A stretch of 64,000 bases of DNA from Lachnospira eligens (GCF_009680455.1 NZ_WKRD01000003.1:186001-250000); one strand, 5' to 3'. Positions 8,861 to 18,511 are shown, numbered from the stretch's first letter. The notes: generated by a model not told the origin, from the letters alone. Numbers and translations: made by a program.

Positions 8861-9999
8861 TTGCAGATTTCTATGATACATTTAATAAAGAAACGGATGA
8901 TGATATTCCACAGGAAGTATTAGAAGTGCTTTCAGAAAAATTACCATCTAATTTCACATATTATAAGAGGGATGATGGTACATATTTTGTAGGACCAAGA
9001 CGGGAGTGCTTACATGAGACAATGTCTCTTAGTACTATTATTGATAAAGAGTTTATAGATAGCCAGTTGAAAGATATACCAAGAGATAAATGGCTGGAAT
9101 ATATATATAGAATGCAGTTGAAGATTCCGGTAAAGAGTGCGTCAATAGGTAACAAAGAAAAAAAAATTCCATTGGAAAATACTGTTGGAAATCCATTAGA
9201 AGACCCACCTAAGTTGTGCGAGACATATATGTATCCGGAACCATTTCCACCAGCTAAAGATATTATTTTCGAAACTATAGAGGGAGATATAGTTGCGCTA
9301 AGTGTTGAAAGAAAGCCATACCCAAGTTTTGAGGAATCTTTCTTTACTAATATCAATTTCCCAGCATTACAGATTAAATTCTATGTTTCAGAAAAAGATG
9401 CTAATTCAAGGGTTGATTATACGATTACACCTACCAAGGCAGAGTGTGTATCTGATGCTATAGCCGCAATACATGTATTTCAAGGATTATGCAACGGAAC
9501 CGTTAAAATTAATGGCAAAATGATATCTCAGCCAGCGGTAGATGTTAAAAATTTGAATATAGAACAATGGAATGATAGTATAAAATTCTGGGAAACTGCA
9601 CGAAAGCTGGAACAGAAATTGGGGGTTACATTTAATCCTGGTGCAGAATTTACAGAGGAGGATGCAAGGTTTTTTGCTTATCTGAATCAGAGTATTCTTA
9701 ATGATAAAGAAATCATCTGGGAACATCCATTTGATCATTTTCATGTTGGTGGATTTAAAGATAAAAAAGGTGAACTTGAAAAAGTAATAGGCAAGGAAAA
9801 AATAAGTACTGAGTTTAAAGAAGGTCCAATTCATGCAGAATTATTGGGAGCGGTATTTGACATATATAGTCATACTAAGATGTACGATTTTATCATAACC
9901 AATATCCAATGGGATGATGATAAAAAAGAAGCAGCTGAAATATATATATCAGATCCAGTTGATGGAAAATGGAAATTATCTAGAAAATATTATGTATGA
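8857..9999 (+). CDS. AbiGii-like protein (putative toxin component), second gene of trio
   Basis: 380 residues, start overlapping the previous stop by 4 bp (ATGA) with GGAGG just upstream. The N-terminus (FYDTFNK...IPQEVLEVLSEKLPSNFTY) resembles the second class of AbiGii proteins. The middle is proline-rich and the C-terminal half predicts mixed alpha/beta. No signal peptide, membrane segment or P-loop is visible. Translational coupling to the AbiGi-like gene is the strongest argument. AbiGii in lactococci belongs to nucleotidyltransferase-like toxins, but I cannot see a clear nucleotidyltransferase GS motif here, so the activity is open. Confidence 0.45.
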   Translation: MIADFYDTFNKETDDDIPQEVLEVLSEKLPSNFTYYKRDDGTYFVGPRRECLHETMSLSTIIDKEFIDSQLKDIPRDKWLEYIYRMQLKIPVKSASIGNKEKKIPLENTVGNPLEDPPKLCETYMYPEPFPPAKDIIFETIEGDIVALSVERKPYPSFEESFFTNINFPALQIKFYVSEKDANSRVDYTITPTKAECVSDAIAAIHVFQGLCNGTVKINGKMISQPAVDVKNLNIEQWNDSIKFWETARKLEQKLGVTFNPGAEFTEEDARFFAYLNQSILNDKEIIWEHPFDHFHVGGFKDKKGELEKVIGKEKISTEFKEGPIHAELLGAVFDIYSHTKMYDFIITNIQWDDDKKEAAEIYISDPVDGKWKLSRKYYV

Positions 10000-11105
10000 T
10001 ACTTACTAACAGGGGGTATATTGTGCAGGATTTTGTGGCATACAAATACAATGAAATAAAGAATGGTATATTAAGAGAAATTAATAAAATGATGTTGCCA
10101 AAAGGGCATCCTTTTTTGAATTATCCTAATACACCTAACTCAAGAATAATTGATATTATTATAATCTTAAAAATGATATTGGGAGAGAACAGTGATGTTC
10201 CTATAAGTTTATTGCATAAGTGTAATGGAGTAGAAAATAATAAATTTTCTATGCCTAAATATTTAGAAGGTATAGATGAGATTCTAATATTATATTATAT
10301 TCTGATTAAAAATTATAAAAATATATCAGCTGTAATATATGAACCCAAAGAAATCATGCATAATGGTAAGATGCTGGAATATTCATTATTGTTTCGATAT
10401 CCTATTGAATATCTGGTGAATATAGAAGTTAAAACTATGAGATGTGATCCTTTTGAGAAGGAAGATAATCTGGATATTCACACAGTAAAGGATGGTACTG
10501 TCTTAATAAAACAATTAATTAATGATGATATTGATTATAATTTATTGAAAAAAGAACATCCTGAGGCAATCGAATTAGAGCATAGTACCTATTATTCTGC
10601 TTTAAATAGAAATATTAAGAAGATAGCAGAAAAATTTGACGGGAAAGTTAATGCTGAAATTAAAATGCTTAATATTGGATTTGTTTGCATACATTTCTCA
10701 ACATCTTTTGAGGAGTTTTATACATATATGTTTAATAAGAAAAAAGGAATATATAAAACAATGGATTGGGGGAATTTAGATGCATTAGTTTTGTTCGTTC
10801 TAGATGCAAAGAACGATATATATTTGCAAAATATATATGATATGGGATATGTTGTAACAATGTTAAGAAATGAATCTAAAATTAATCAAGATATAATGAA
10901 AATGATGCGGTTGGATAATTATATTTTATTAGGAGATAAGGTACCAACTGATGTGTATGAGGAGGCACAGAGTTGTGCAAAATTATATAAAGTTATGAAA
11001 AGAGAAGGAATGTTAAATATAATTCCATATGATACTTCAAATGATGAAATAGAGAAATATGTTTCCTATTTAAAAGATAAATCCGTTAGATATGGAGAAA
11101 TTTAG
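9996..11105 (+). CDS. Unknown protein, third gene of AbiG-like trio, possible PD-(D/E)xK nuclease
   Basis: 369 residues, start overlapping the previous stop by 4 bp (ATGA), so translation is coupled to the AbiGii-like gene. I recognise no family. One feature stands out: MLEYSLLFRYP then EYLVNIEVKTM, giving Glu128 and a Glu144-Val-Lys146 at the end of a hydrophobic strand, the spacing seen in PD-(D/E)xK nucleases. The rest is helical and Lys/Asn-rich. The gene is not part of the classical two-gene AbiG. The nuclease idea is inference from one motif. Confidence 0.5.
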   Translation: MILTNRGYIVQDFVAYKYNEIKNGILREINKMMLPKGHPFLNYPNTPNSRIIDIIIILKMILGENSDVPISLLHKCNGVENNKFSMPKYLEGIDEILILYYILIKNYKNISAVIYEPKEIMHNGKMLEYSLLFRYPIEYLVNIEVKTMRCDPFEKEDNLDIHTVKDGTVLIKQLINDDIDYNLLKKEHPEAIELEHSTYYSALNRNIKKIAEKFDGKVNAEIKMLNIGFVCIHFSTSFEEFYTYMFNKKKGIYKTMDWGNLDALVLFVLDAKNDIYLQNIYDMGYVVTMLRNESKINQDIMKMMRLDNYILLGDKVPTDVYEEAQSCAKLYKVMKREGMLNIIPYDTSNDEIEKYVSYLKDKSVRYGEI

Positions 11106-12051
11106 ATTATTTAAGAATACATTTTTCCCATCTGCTAAATGCAATAGCTGGGATGTTTACTGGAGCTGTAATAAGAGATTTTTTGCATATTATACATTAC
11201 AATATAAAGGTAGTTACAGTGATGATGCTAAGTCATGCTACGAAAATATTACGCTTAATGCATATGAGGAATACATAAGAAAAAGCAGTAATATTAAAAC
11301 TGCGAATACAGCAAAGAATCAATTCTTTTATATTAAGTCATTTATTCTTAGCCGGGCACATAATAAGAATTTTGATATTGGCAGCGGCGTGATTTTGAAG
11401 CGGTGTGAGGATATATTAATTGAACGCGACAGAGCTATGAAAACAGCTGATATTAAGAAGATTGTAAGGATTATTAAGCATATTGAGAGGCAGAGAAATG
11501 GAGTCAGAAATAAAGCTGTTTTCTTGATTTTGCTATGCTTTGGAATGGAGAGAAGGAGAATCTGCGAATTAAGATGGAGTGACATTGGCGATAATTGTCA
11601 GACTATTAAGATAGGAAACGGTAATAACAGCAGATTTATGGTTATGCCGGCAATTTTGCGCAATAGCATAAGAGAATTACTGGCGATGAAAACTAATAAT
11701 GCTGAATACATTTTTGGTAATTCCAGAACACAGTGGTTAAAGCCGTTGCCAGAAGGTGGAATTAATGGCATTTTGGAAAGCATTAAGAATATTGACAGAG
11801 AGGACAGGTTTTATAATAATTTTTCTCCCGCTAATTTCAGAAAATGGTTATTCAGGTTTATGTTTTTAGAAAATAAACTGCCTTTATAAGATATACTTGT
11901 AACTATGAATATTCCTATATGTAATATTGTAAATTATATTTCGGATGATGAGATGATTGCTGGGTGTACGGATAGGATTGGGAATGGGGATGGTTATATC
12001 CTTGAGGATTGGTGTTGGAGGGTGTTGGAGGAGTATGAGAATAGTAAGTAG
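11092..12051 (+). pseudogene. Tyrosine recombinase/integrase, inactivated by nonsense mutation
   Basis: The first frame (265 residues, ending 11889) has an N-terminal SAM-like region (ANTAKNQFFYIKSFILSR) and a catalytic domain with the Arg-I region LCFGMERRRICELRWSDI and a box-II-like FSPANFRKWLFR. It ends at TTA-TAA where the homologous copy at 29.3 kb reads TTG-CAA, so the original protein continued in frame (DILVTMNIPICNIVNYISDDEM...) to 12051. The expected HxxR and catalytic Tyr are not clear, so it is either very divergent or doubly damaged. The start overlaps the trio's last stop by 14 bp. Family members integrate or excise mobile elements. Confidence 0.65.
11805..11988 (+). repeat. Direct repeat D1, copy A (recombinase 3' end)
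   Basis: 184 bp matching 29232-29415 without gaps and with only scattered differences. It lies inside the recombinase pseudogene. Confidence 0.9.
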
Positions 12052-12259
12052 AAAGTAGCAGTGATAAAAAATTAAATTGTAATTGCTTAATAAATTGTTA
12101 CATCATAAATATTAGTGGTAAATTGATGTATTTACGGTTTAGAATGTATTTAAATAAATAACTAATGGATTGAATGAAAAGAAAATATACAGAGAATACA
12201 TAGAAAAATTTTCACGAATATTAAAATCAAATTAAATGAAAGTTATAGGGTGCTATAAG

Positions 12260-12972
12260 ATGAAAGATGAGTATATTCTATATTTGGATGAAAGTGAATT
12301 TAAAGCTTCAAAGACATTTGCTATTGCTGGAATTGCTATAAAAAAGATGGTATACCAAGGTTAGAGCAGAAATTAGATGAAATAAAATCTTTAGTATGGG
12401 ATAATGATTTTATAGAACAGAATAATCCAGTTCTTCATTGCACTGAGTTTCAAAAAGTTTTCAATAATAGAAAAACGCATGACATTTCAAGAGTTAAGCC
12501 AGAGTACTATGATTTTATAAAGAAAGAAGATACAGAAATAGAAAAGATATATTATCAGGTATATGGCAAATTATCTCAATTATTAAAGGAAATTGATGCG
12601 TTGGTAGCAAGTGATAAATATACACAATTACATAAAGACAATGTGTATATTGATGGGGAATATTGCATAGAGAAGGCAGATCTTATAGACGATGAGAGCG
12701 TAGTTATGATAAAGGATCAGCATCAACAGGCAGATTTAGTTTATTTGGTAAAACAGGCTACAACATCTTTGAGATTAGCTAATGCGGGAGAAATAGGAGA
12801 AAATGTGTTTAATGGACGTAGTGTATGCTTATGGATGTTGGTTAATCGAAAGAATTTAATCAAACTTTCAGACTTTAAACCATTTCATCTATTGGATGCA
12901 TTGAATGATTTTAAAAAGGCGGTGGTGGCTCTGAATTTAACGCCAAAAATTTGGATTAGTTTGGGAAAATAG
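12260..12972 (+). pseudogene. DUF3800 family protein, frameshifted
   Basis: Starts MKDEYILYLDESEFK, the LDES motif being the hallmark of DUF3800 (RNase H-like fold proteins common near mobile and defence genes). The frame is lost at a run of six A (12340-12345); one extra A gives KKDGIPRLEQKLDEIKSLVW and a continuous frame to 12972, including HCTEFQK and a C-terminal DQHQQADLVYLVKQ, where the late Asp is also typical. So this is one gene of ~238 residues with a single-base deletion. Activity is not established for the family; an RNase H-like nuclease role is suspected. Confidence 0.7.
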
Positions 12973-13840
12973 TTTGTGAAGGAAGAACGAAAATTTTTAT
13001 CGTATTACTAAATAAAATGGCATATAATCTGAATCCGAACATATTGCCATTATACACAGTTACGGAGCGATTGTTATCAAAACCGATAATAAAATAATAA
13101 CATTAGCCCATATAGGCAGGATAATATTGATAAATCAAAAATTTAAAAGAAAAATAAACATTATATCAAAGAAAACGCTCCAACCCATGTACCTACAAAT
13201 ACCTTGAAAAAATTGATATAATCATAATAATCCAGTTGTACAAGTTGTACGATTTTAACGAATTGTACAATTTGTACAACTATCACAAATTTTTCAGGAG
13301 GTTATAATTATTGAACGCTAAAGAGCTGGAAACACAGCACAATCTTAAAAAGTAGGCAGCTTCATTTGTGGAACTTCCTATGAGCAACTATATAATTGGA
13401 TATTATAGAACAATAAGTTCTCTGATACAAGCCTAGAAGTATCTGCAACTATGGAGATAAATGGAAAAAGTACATTTGGATATGATGAACCAATAGTCTA
13501 TAAAAGGATATAAAATTATTATTATAAATTAAAACTATTTGGTAGACTATGCATATTACATCGGATAAAAACGATGAGTAAAGAAGATTGCATAAAAGCT
13601 AAGTAACTTATTAATAAAATTATGTAATTTGATTTTCATAGAATTTCATCTCCTTTCTGATTATGTTTTGTTATAGAATATAAAAAGCAAAAATACTTGC
13701 CAAAATGAAGAAATAAGTAGTCAAAAGTTGCTTAAAGATTTTTTATATAAAAACTAAGAAAATAAATATTTTAACAGAAATACATTAGATTATTCTAGGA
13801 AAATAATCAGTAGCAAATATGAGAATAGTTACGTTGTGAT
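12973..13840. other. Long non-coding stretch between defence block and lac operon
   Basis: No convincing gene in ~870 bp. It contains the TTGTAC inverted repeat listed separately and, after it, a GGAGG ribosome site with a 14-codon frame (TTG at 13313, NAKELETQHNLKK) that stops at once; the sequence after that reads in fragments in different frames and looks like a deleted gene, unidentified. Confidence 0.4.
13234..13281. promoter_or_regulatory. 48-bp inverted repeat with four TTGTAC boxes
   Basis: AGTTGTACAAGTTGTAC on the left mirrors TTGTACAATTTGTACAACT on the right (about 16 of 19 positions), around an AT-rich centre. It contains four TTGTAC half sites and lies 20-30 bp before a GGAGG ribosome site at ~13300. 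It looks like a multi-site operator for the dead gene that followed. Confidence 0.4.
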
Positions 13841-13894
13841 AAAAGTAGAAAAAAGCTCTGTGTGCAATGCACATGAGATTTTTTCTACTTTTTT
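13841..13894. terminator. Long bidirectional terminator-like hairpin
   Basis: AAAAGTAGAAAAAAGCTC pairs with GAGATTTTTTCTACTTTT across a TGTGTGCAATGCACA inner stem-loop and ends in T6. The A-run/T-run symmetry means it could stop transcription in both directions, insulating the lac operon from upstream DNA. Confidence 0.65.
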
Positions 13895-13952
13895 AATTGA
13901 AATGTAAAAATTTCAGATTACTTGTATATGTGAATTATTACAGTCGTATCAT

Positions 13953-13979
13953 TTTGTGCATACTTTGTATAATTTATGA
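13953..13979 (+). promoter_or_regulatory. Shared operator-like element upstream of lac permease
   Basis: TTTGTGCATACTTTGTATAA followed by TTTATGA. The same 27-bp element with three differences occurs at 20660-20686 upstream of galK. Both lie ~90-210 bp before the start codon of a sugar gene, and two AraC-type regulators are encoded between them, so this is a candidate AraC binding site. Confidence 0.5.
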
Positions 13980-14067
13980 AATTGTCTTTTACATATATTT
14001 GTTATATCTTTGATATAACAAAATTGTGGGAATAAAATAATTGATATTTTGAAAGGAGAAGTTTCAC

Positions 14068-15429
14068 ATGGAAGCAAAGAGGTACCTGAAATGGTATAAC
14101 AAGGTAGGCTATGGATCAGGAGATTTTGCAGGAAATGTTGTGTATGCATTTCTCTCATCATTTGTAATGCTGTATCTGACAAATACGGTAGGTTTAAATC
14201 CGGGTATTATCGGAACGCTGATTATGGTATCAAAGTTGTTTGATGGAATCAGCGATATGTTTTTTGGAACCATGATTGATAAAACAAAAAGTAGACTTGG
14301 AAAAGCTAGACCATGGATGTTATATGCGTATATAGGTTGTGCCGTAACACTTGTTGCAAATTTCGCGATTCCAGACAGTCTTGGGACAACTGCACAGTAT
14401 GTATGGTTCTTTATAGCATATACATTGTTAAATGCAGTATTTTTCACTGCAAACAATATAGCATATGCATCATTAGTTACTTTTTGTACAAAAAACAGCA
14501 GGGAACGTGTAGAGATGGGATCATGGAGATTTATCTTTGCATTTTCAACAAACTTACTTATTCAGTCTGTTACAGTACAGTTTGTAAGAGCAGCAGGCGG
14601 TGGGGCAGCAGCATGGAGAATGGTTGCCGTTGTATATGCCATTATTGGATTGATTGTAAATACAATTTCAGTTTTTTCAATTAAGGAGCTTCCAGAAGAA
14701 GAATTAAAAGCGGGGAAGAATCACACAGAAGAAAAGTATGGACTAATAGAGGCTGCAAAACTTTTATTTTCTAATAAATATTATCTTATGATTTGTGCAA
14801 CTTATATTTGTCAGCAGATTTATTCAGCTATGTTAAATATGGGCATTTATTATATGATTTATATTTTGAAAAATGAAAATCTGTATTCCGTATTTTCATG
14901 GGCAATTAATATCCCTGTTATTATCGCAATGTGCATCACTCCTATGCTGGTGGAAAAAATGAAAGGTTTATATCGAATGAACTTTGCAGGCTATGTTCTT
15001 GGAACAGTGGGACGTGTCGGAGTCATCTTTGCAGGTTATATGGGAAGCGTTCCACTTATGCTTGCATTTACAGCGATTGCAGCACTTGGAATGGCACCGT
15101 GGCAGGGTGATATGGGAGCAGTTGTTGCAAGCTGTTCAGAATATACTTATCTTACAAAGCATAAACACATTGATGGAACTATGTATTCATGCACATCTTT
15201 TGGTACGAAAATCGGAGGAGGAATCGGAGTTGCATTATGTGGATGGTTGCTTGATGCAAGCGGATTTGTTAAGGAAGCAGCGGTGCAGCCGGCCTCTTGC
15301 TTAAATATGCTTCATATTATGTATTTATGGATTCCTATGGTATTATCATTAATAATTACATTCATCATGTCAAGAATGAATGTTGAAGATGCAAACGAAA
15401 AACTAAAAAAACAGTTGGAGGAATGTTGA
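14068..15429 (+). CDS. GPH-family sugar/cation symporter (MelB-like)
   Basis: 453 residues with about 12 hydrophobic segments. The N-terminus YGSGDFAGNVVYAFLSSFVM and the loop DTTx-like segment GTMIDKTKSRLGKARPW are signatures of glycoside-pentoside-hexuronide:cation symporters (MelB, LacS, XynP). It is preceded by GAAAGGAGAAG and followed by the split beta-galactosidase, so lactose or another beta-galactoside is the likely substrate. There is no C-terminal IIA domain as in LacS. The immediate downstream fucosidase remnant leaves open that the permease once served a fucosylated sugar. Confidence 0.8.
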   Translation: MEAKRYLKWYNKVGYGSGDFAGNVVYAFLSSFVMLYLTNTVGLNPGIIGTLIMVSKLFDGISDMFFGTMIDKTKSRLGKARPWMLYAYIGCAVTLVANFAIPDSLGTTAQYVWFFIAYTLLNAVFFTANNIAYASLVTFCTKNSRERVEMGSWRFIFAFSTNLLIQSVTVQFVRAAGGGAAAWRMVAVVYAIIGLIVNTISVFSIKELPEEELKAGKNHTEEKYGLIEAAKLLFSNKYYLMICATYICQQIYSAMLNMGIYYMIYILKNENLYSVFSWAINIPVIIAMCITPMLVEKMKGLYRMNFAGYVLGTVGRVGVIFAGYMGSVPLMLAFTAIAALGMAPWQGDMGAVVASCSEYTYLTKHKHIDGTMYSCTSFGTKIGGGIGVALCGWLLDASGFVKEAAVQPASCLNMLHIMYLWIPMVLSLIITFIMSRMNVEDANEKLKKQLEEC

Positions 15430-15430
15430 T

Positions 15431-15655
15431 ATGGAATATAAAGGAATGAAAGGATTGATACTTACCTGTAAGCATCACGACGGCTTTTGCCTCTGACCAA
15501 GCAAGTATACAGAGCACAGCATTAAAAACTCACCTTATAAGAATGGGAAAGGTGATATTGTGCGTGAAACAGCAGAGGCGTGTAAGGAATATGGTCTGAA
15601 GTTTGGTGTCTATCTCTCACCATGGGACAGAAATTATGGGCTATATGGAAAGTGA
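15431..15655 (+). pseudogene. Alpha-L-fucosidase (GH29) fragment
   Basis: A 75-codon remnant: KGLILTCKHHDGFCL, then a TGA where GH29 enzymes have Trp, then [39 protein letters not shown] and LSPWDRN. These are the conserved blocks of the GH29 catalytic barrel (the KHHDGF and YLSPWDR motifs). Both the N-terminus and everything after the barrel start are missing. It begins 2 bp after the permease stop, so it was left behind when lacL was joined to the permease. Confidence 0.85.
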
Positions 15656-15663
15656 GGAAAAAT

Positions 15664-17565
15664 ATGAATGCTGATATGAAATGGCTGGACAATCCAGAAG
15701 TGTTTAAAGTAAATCAATTGGAACCACATAGTGATCATTGTTATTATCTGGATTATTCAGACATGAAAAAAGAAAAAAATCCATTATTACAGTCATTAAA
15801 TGGTCAATGGGAGTTTGCTTACAGCAAAAATGTGATGGAAAGACCTGTTGATTTTTATAAAGATACATTTGATACATCAGGATTTGATAAAATTATGGTT
15901 CCAGGACATATTGAACTGGCTGGATATGATAAAATCCGTTATATCAACACTATGTATCCATGGGAAGGAAAAGAGTACCACAGAGGAGCCTATAGTATGG
16001 AGGCAACTGGAGCAGAAAAAGGAATGTTTTCAGAGGCAAAGTACAATCCGGTGGGTTCTTATATAAAATACTTTGATTTGCAAAAAAGCATGTGTGGAAA
16101 GAGAATCCATATCTGCTTTGAAGGTGTAGAAGAAGCTATGTATCTTTGGCTTAATGGTCAGTTTATAGGTTATGCCGAGGACAGCTTCACACCTTCTGAG
16201 TTTGATTTGACACCATATATTAGGGAAAAGGGAAATGTACTGGCAGTACAGGTACATAAGATGAGTACTGCAGCATTTTTAGAGGATCAAGACTTTTTCA
16301 GATTCTTTGGAATTTTCAGAAATGTTACTTTGAAGGCAATACCAGATTTTCATTTGGAGGATGTTTGGTTCAAACCAGTATTAAACCGTGATAATGTAAG
16401 CGGAAGTATAACTGTAAACATGAAAGTGTCCGCCCTTGATGGTCAGAATGTAACTGCAGGCTTTATTTTAAAAGACAGGGAAGAAAATGTATTAGTAGAG
16501 AAATCCATACAGCTAAATAAAGATAATGACTATTTAGAAGGTACGATATGTGTTGATTTAGAAAATGTTAAACTGTGGGATAATCATAACCCATATTTGT
16601 ATCATGCTTATGTTGAACTTAAAGCTGAGGATGGTTCCTTGGCAGAGGTAATCCCTTATGATATCGGTTTTAGACGAATAGAGATTATAGATAAAATAAT
16701 TTATTTAAATGGAAAACGCCTTATTATTACAGGTGTAAACCGTCATGAGTGGAATGCAAAAACAGGAAGATGCATTGGTATAGAAGATATGAAAGCAGAT
16801 ATATCCTGTTTGTTAAGGAATAATATTAATTCTGTGCGTACCTGCCACTATCCTGATCAGATACCATGGTACTATATGTGTGACAATGCAGGTATTTATG
16901 TGATGGCAGAAACAAATTTGGAAAGCCATGGTTCGTTCCAGAAGTTAGGTGCAATTGAACCATCATGTAATGTACCAGGATCTTTTCCACAGTGGAAGGG
17001 TGCCGTAATTGATCGGGCAAAAAATAATTTTGAAACTTTTAAAAATCATACATCCATCCTTTTCTGGTCATTAGGAAATGAATCATATGCAGGTGACGAC
17101 ATAGAGGCAATGAATGTTTATTTTGCTGAAAAGCAGGATGGAAGATTAGTTCATTATGAGAGTGCTTATTATAATAGGGCATACGAGGATACAATTTCTG
17201 ATTTAGAGACCAGAATGTATGCGAAGCCAGAGGATGTAGAGAAATATTTGAACAACAGTCCGAAGAAACCATATATTTTATGTGAATTCATGCATGATAT
17301 GGGAAATTCCATGGGAGGACTTGGCTCGTATATGAAACTGATTGACAAATATGATATGTATCATGGTGGATTTATATGGGACTATATTGACCAGGCAATT
17401 ATGGTAAAGGATCCAGTGACAGGAAAAGATGTTTTACGATATGGCGGAGATTTTGACGATAAACCAGCAGACTATGAATTCTCAGCAAATGGAATTGTAT
17501 TTGCTGACAGGAAAGAAAAACCAGCGATGCAGGAAGTGAGGTACTACTATGGCTTATACAGATAA
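15664..17565 (+). CDS. lacL: Beta-galactosidase large subunit (GH2, LacL type)
   Basis: 633 residues from the ATG at 15664, which has AGTGAGGAAAA upstream and gives the family N-terminus (MKWLDNPEVFKVN). It has the GH2 sugar-binding domain, the Ig-like domain and the catalytic barrel, with acid/base Glu473 in GNES and nucleophile Glu541 in CEFMHDMGNS. LacZ of E. coli is ~1020 residues; here the C-terminal part is a separate gene overlapping by 17 bp, the heterodimeric LacLM organisation known from lactobacilli. It hydrolyses lactose to glucose and galactose in the cytoplasm, feeding the galKET genes downstream. Confidence 0.9.
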   Translation: MNADMKWLDNPEVFKVNQLEPHSDHCYYLDYSDMKKEKNPLLQSLNGQWEFAYSKNVMERPVDFYKDTFDTSGFDKIMVPGHIELAGYDKIRYINTMYPWEGKEYHRGAYSMEATGAEKGMFSEAKYNPVGSYIKYFDLQKSMCGKRIHICFEGVEEAMYLWLNGQFIGYAEDSFTPSEFDLTPYIREKGNVLAVQVHKMSTAAFLEDQDFFRFFGIFRNVTLKAIPDFHLEDVWFKPVLNRDNVSGSITVNMKVSALDGQNVTAGFILKDREENVLVEKSIQLNKDNDYLEGTICVDLENVKLWDNHNPYLYHAYVELKAEDGSLAEVIPYDIGFRRIEIIDKIIYLNGKRLIITGVNRHEWNAKTGRCIGIEDMKADISCLLRNNINSVRTCHYPDQIPWYYMCDNAGIYVMAETNLESHGSFQKLGAIEPSCNVPGSFPQWKGAVIDRAKNNFETFKNHTSILFWSLGNESYAGDDIEAMNVYFAEKQDGRLVHYESAYYNRAYEDTISDLETRMYAKPEDVEKYLNNSPKKPYILCEFMHDMGNSMGGLGSYMKLIDKYDMYHGGFIWDYIDQAIMVKDPVTGKDVLRYGGDFDDKPADYEFSANGIVFADRKEKPAMQEVRYYYGLYR

Positions 17566-18496
17566 ATTAAGAGTTGTCTATGGTGACTATACACTTGGTG
17601 TACATGGAGAAGGATATGATTATATTTTTTCTTATGCACAAGGTGGATTGGAATCTATCGTTAAAAATGGCTACGAGTGGCTGTATCGCTGTCCTAAACC
17701 TACTTTCTGGAGAGCATTGACAGATAATGACAGAGGAAGCAGGTTCCACATTAAAAGCGGTAGCTGGCTTTCAGCAGATATGTTTATTGACTGTAAAGAA
17801 GTTCAGGTTATCATGGATGGTAAGGAACAAAAACCTTATGCACCAGATAATAATAGCTATGGTTGTGATGTTTATGCTGATGAAATTGTCGTAAAATATA
17901 CATATGAGACCATAACAACTCCAGCGACAACTGTACTTGTAAGCTATACGGTTGACGTATCTGGAAAGATCCGTGTGGATGTACATTATAATGGGGTACA
18001 GGGACTTCCAGAATTTCCTGTATTTGGAATGAGGTTTATTATGCCAACCCTGGCAGACAAATATTTATATAAGGGACTGTCTGGGGAAACATATCCTGAT
18101 AGAAAGGCAGGAGCCAAAGAAGGAATCTATGAGATTAATGACCTGAGTCTTACACAATATCTTGTTCCACAGGAATGTGGTATGAGAATGGATACAGAGT
18201 GGCTTGAAGTTACAAGACATACAACGCTTGATAACAGCAGGACGGACAGCTTATCTCAAATTTTACGAATTGAAAAAAATGACAAAAATTTTGCGTTTTC
18301 TTGTCTGCCTTATACGGCATCGGAGATTGAAAATGCCCTCCATCATGAAGAACTGCCACCAGCAAGAAGAACTGTTTTATGTGTATATGGTGCAGTAAGA
18401 GGTGTTGGAGGCATTGACAGCTGGGGAACTGATGTAGAAGAAGAATATCATATCAGTGCAGAAGATGATAAGGATTATTCCTTTAGCATATGTTAA
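17549..18496 (+). CDS. lacM: Beta-galactosidase small subunit (LacM type)
   Basis: 315 residues matching the C-terminal LacZ domain 5 (Bgal_small_N): GLESIVKNGYEWLYRCPKPT and FWRALTDNDRGSRFH, where the Trp-Arg-Ala-x-Thr-Asn/Asp-Asp block closes the active site of the large subunit, and a late YGAVRGVGGIDSWG. The start overlaps lacL by 17 bp, so the two chains are translationally coupled. Needed together with LacL for activity in known LacLM enzymes. Confidence 0.9.
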   Translation: MAYTDKLRVVYGDYTLGVHGEGYDYIFSYAQGGLESIVKNGYEWLYRCPKPTFWRALTDNDRGSRFHIKSGSWLSADMFIDCKEVQVIMDGKEQKPYAPDNNSYGCDVYADEIVVKYTYETITTPATTVLVSYTVDVSGKIRVDVHYNGVQGLPEFPVFGMRFIMPTLADKYLYKGLSGETYPDRKAGAKEGIYEINDLSLTQYLVPQECGMRMDTEWLEVTRHTTLDNSRTDSLSQILRIEKNDKNFAFSCLPYTASEIENALHHEELPPARRTVLCVYGAVRGVGGIDSWGTDVEEEYHISAEDDKDYSFSIC

Positions 18497-18511
18497 TCGC
18501 GGGATGAGAAT

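Noticed and set aside
15622..15663. Extended N-terminus for lacL
   Set aside because: The first 14 codons overlap the fucosidase remnant in another frame and precede the ribosome site of the ATG at 15664.
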